Assembly (NCBI GenBank): GCA_014825775.1
Contig: MVAQ01000143.1
Location: 1-55,446, forward strand
Length of the DNA: 55,446 nucleotides
Reading direction: 5' to 3'
From: Krasilnikovozyma curviuscula
Lineage: Eukaryota; Basidiomycota; Tremellomycetes; Cystofilobasidiales; Mrakiaceae
Part shown: positions 55,365 through 55,446 of the stretch, in pieces
Position numbering within the stretch: position 1 is the first letter of the stretch
How the letters are laid out: each line of letters begins with the position of its first letter
Made by a program: the position numbers and the translations under genes
The notes under the pieces: generated by a model
What the model was told of the DNA's origin: nothing
Databases searched by the model: none
Seen by the model: the letters and a program-made list of their open reading frames with translations, nothing else

Positions 55365-55446
55365 ATGGGATTGTTCGATTTTCTTTCTTCTTCCCCTCCC
55401 AAATCTCCACCACCTCCTGGTGAGCACCCCATCCCCCCTTTTATAT
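55365..55446 (+). CDS. First exon of a gene cut by the window end
   Basis: ATG at 55365 opens MGLFDFLSSSPPKSPPPP and is followed at 55420 by a donor-like gtgagc. The rest lies beyond the window. Start and splice phase look real, but no family can be named from 18 residues. Confidence 0.5.
   Translation, partial: MGLFDFLSSSPPKSPPPPGEHPIPPFI

Noticed and set aside
1..55446. Window-wide enrichment of ACGCGT
   Set aside because: I noticed about ten copies by eye, but roughly 13 are expected by chance in 55 kb. Only the chitinase dyad and the DBF2 pair are reported.
1..55446. Transposons, CRISPR arrays, prophage or rRNA
   Set aside because: No transposase, integrase, long terminal repeats, direct-repeat arrays or rRNA segments were seen on either strand.

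Overview
The window reads as nuclear DNA of a basidiomycete yeast, most likely a tremellomycete of the Cryptococcus/Kwoniella group. The genes are dense (about 24 protein genes in 55 kb, roughly one per 2.3 kb) and packed with short introns of about 45-100 nt bearing GTRNGT donors. Coding sequence is moderately GC-rich, and the protein families are ordinary eukaryotic and fungal ones. I see no transposon, CRISPR array, plasmid backbone, rRNA or viral gene. The genus is inferred from intron style and protein families, not shown by a marker gene.

Layout. 0.4-3.6 kb (+): a BNI4-like protein phosphatase-1 targeting protein. 4.2-6.3 kb (+): a membrane-anchored histidine phosphatase (PMU1-like). 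6.66 kb (+): tRNA-Leu(UAA). 7.0-8.4 kb (+): a PQ-loop membrane protein. 8.5-9.7 kb (-): a GPALPP1/DUF3752 protein. 10.0-12.0 kb (-): the BAR-SH3 protein RVS167. 12.5-13.9 kb (-): COP9 signalosome subunit 7, divergent by 109 bp from RFC1 (14.0-18.3 kb, +). 18.9-21.7 kb (-): the mitotic-exit/septation kinase DBF2/SID2. 22.8-24.5 kb (+): tRNA dihydrouridine synthase DUS2. 24.8-26.5 kb (+): uracil-catabolism protein URC4. 26.9-33.0 kb (-): three lineage-type proteins of unknown function, two low-complexity and one multipass membrane. 33.6-34.7 kb (+): RNA polymerase III subunit RPC31. 35.1-37.3 kb (+): a secreted GH18 chitinase. 37.7-40.0 kb (-): an SNG1/DUF3533 membrane protein. 41.1-42.5 kb (-): a Ser-rich protein. 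43.3-45.6 kb (-): 3-hydroxyisobutyryl-CoA hydrolase. 45.8-46.5 kb (-): a WW-domain protein. 46.9-49.9 kb (-): ESCRT-0 subunit VPS27. 50.6-52.6 kb (+): DEAD-box helicase DBP3. 52.8-54.8 kb (-): an O-fucosyltransferase-like type II membrane protein. The right edge carries a doubtful small gene and the first exon of a gene cut by the window end.

There is no operon-like pathway here. Several genes share a theme of bud neck, septum and cell separation (BNI4-like, RVS167, DBF2, chitinase), and others act in endosome traffic (VPS27) or replication and protein turnover (RFC1, CSN7). This is probably ordinary euchromatic gene order. I did not find a convincing novel multi-gene system. The points most worth checking are the conserved-motif-supported microexons (6, 8 and 18 nt), the PP1-docking motifs in the BNI4-like protein and two unknown proteins, a perfect ACGCGT-containing dyad upstream of the chitinase, paired ACGCGT sites upstream of DBF2, and the complete metazoan-style set of ESCRT-0 docking motifs in VPS27.

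Gene models were built by hand from reading frame, splice signals and family conservation. The BNI4-like, PMU1-like, PQ-loop, GPALPP1, RVS167 and CSN7 models were summed exon by exon and keep frame to the stop. Other models have reliable ends, but some internal junctions are approximate.
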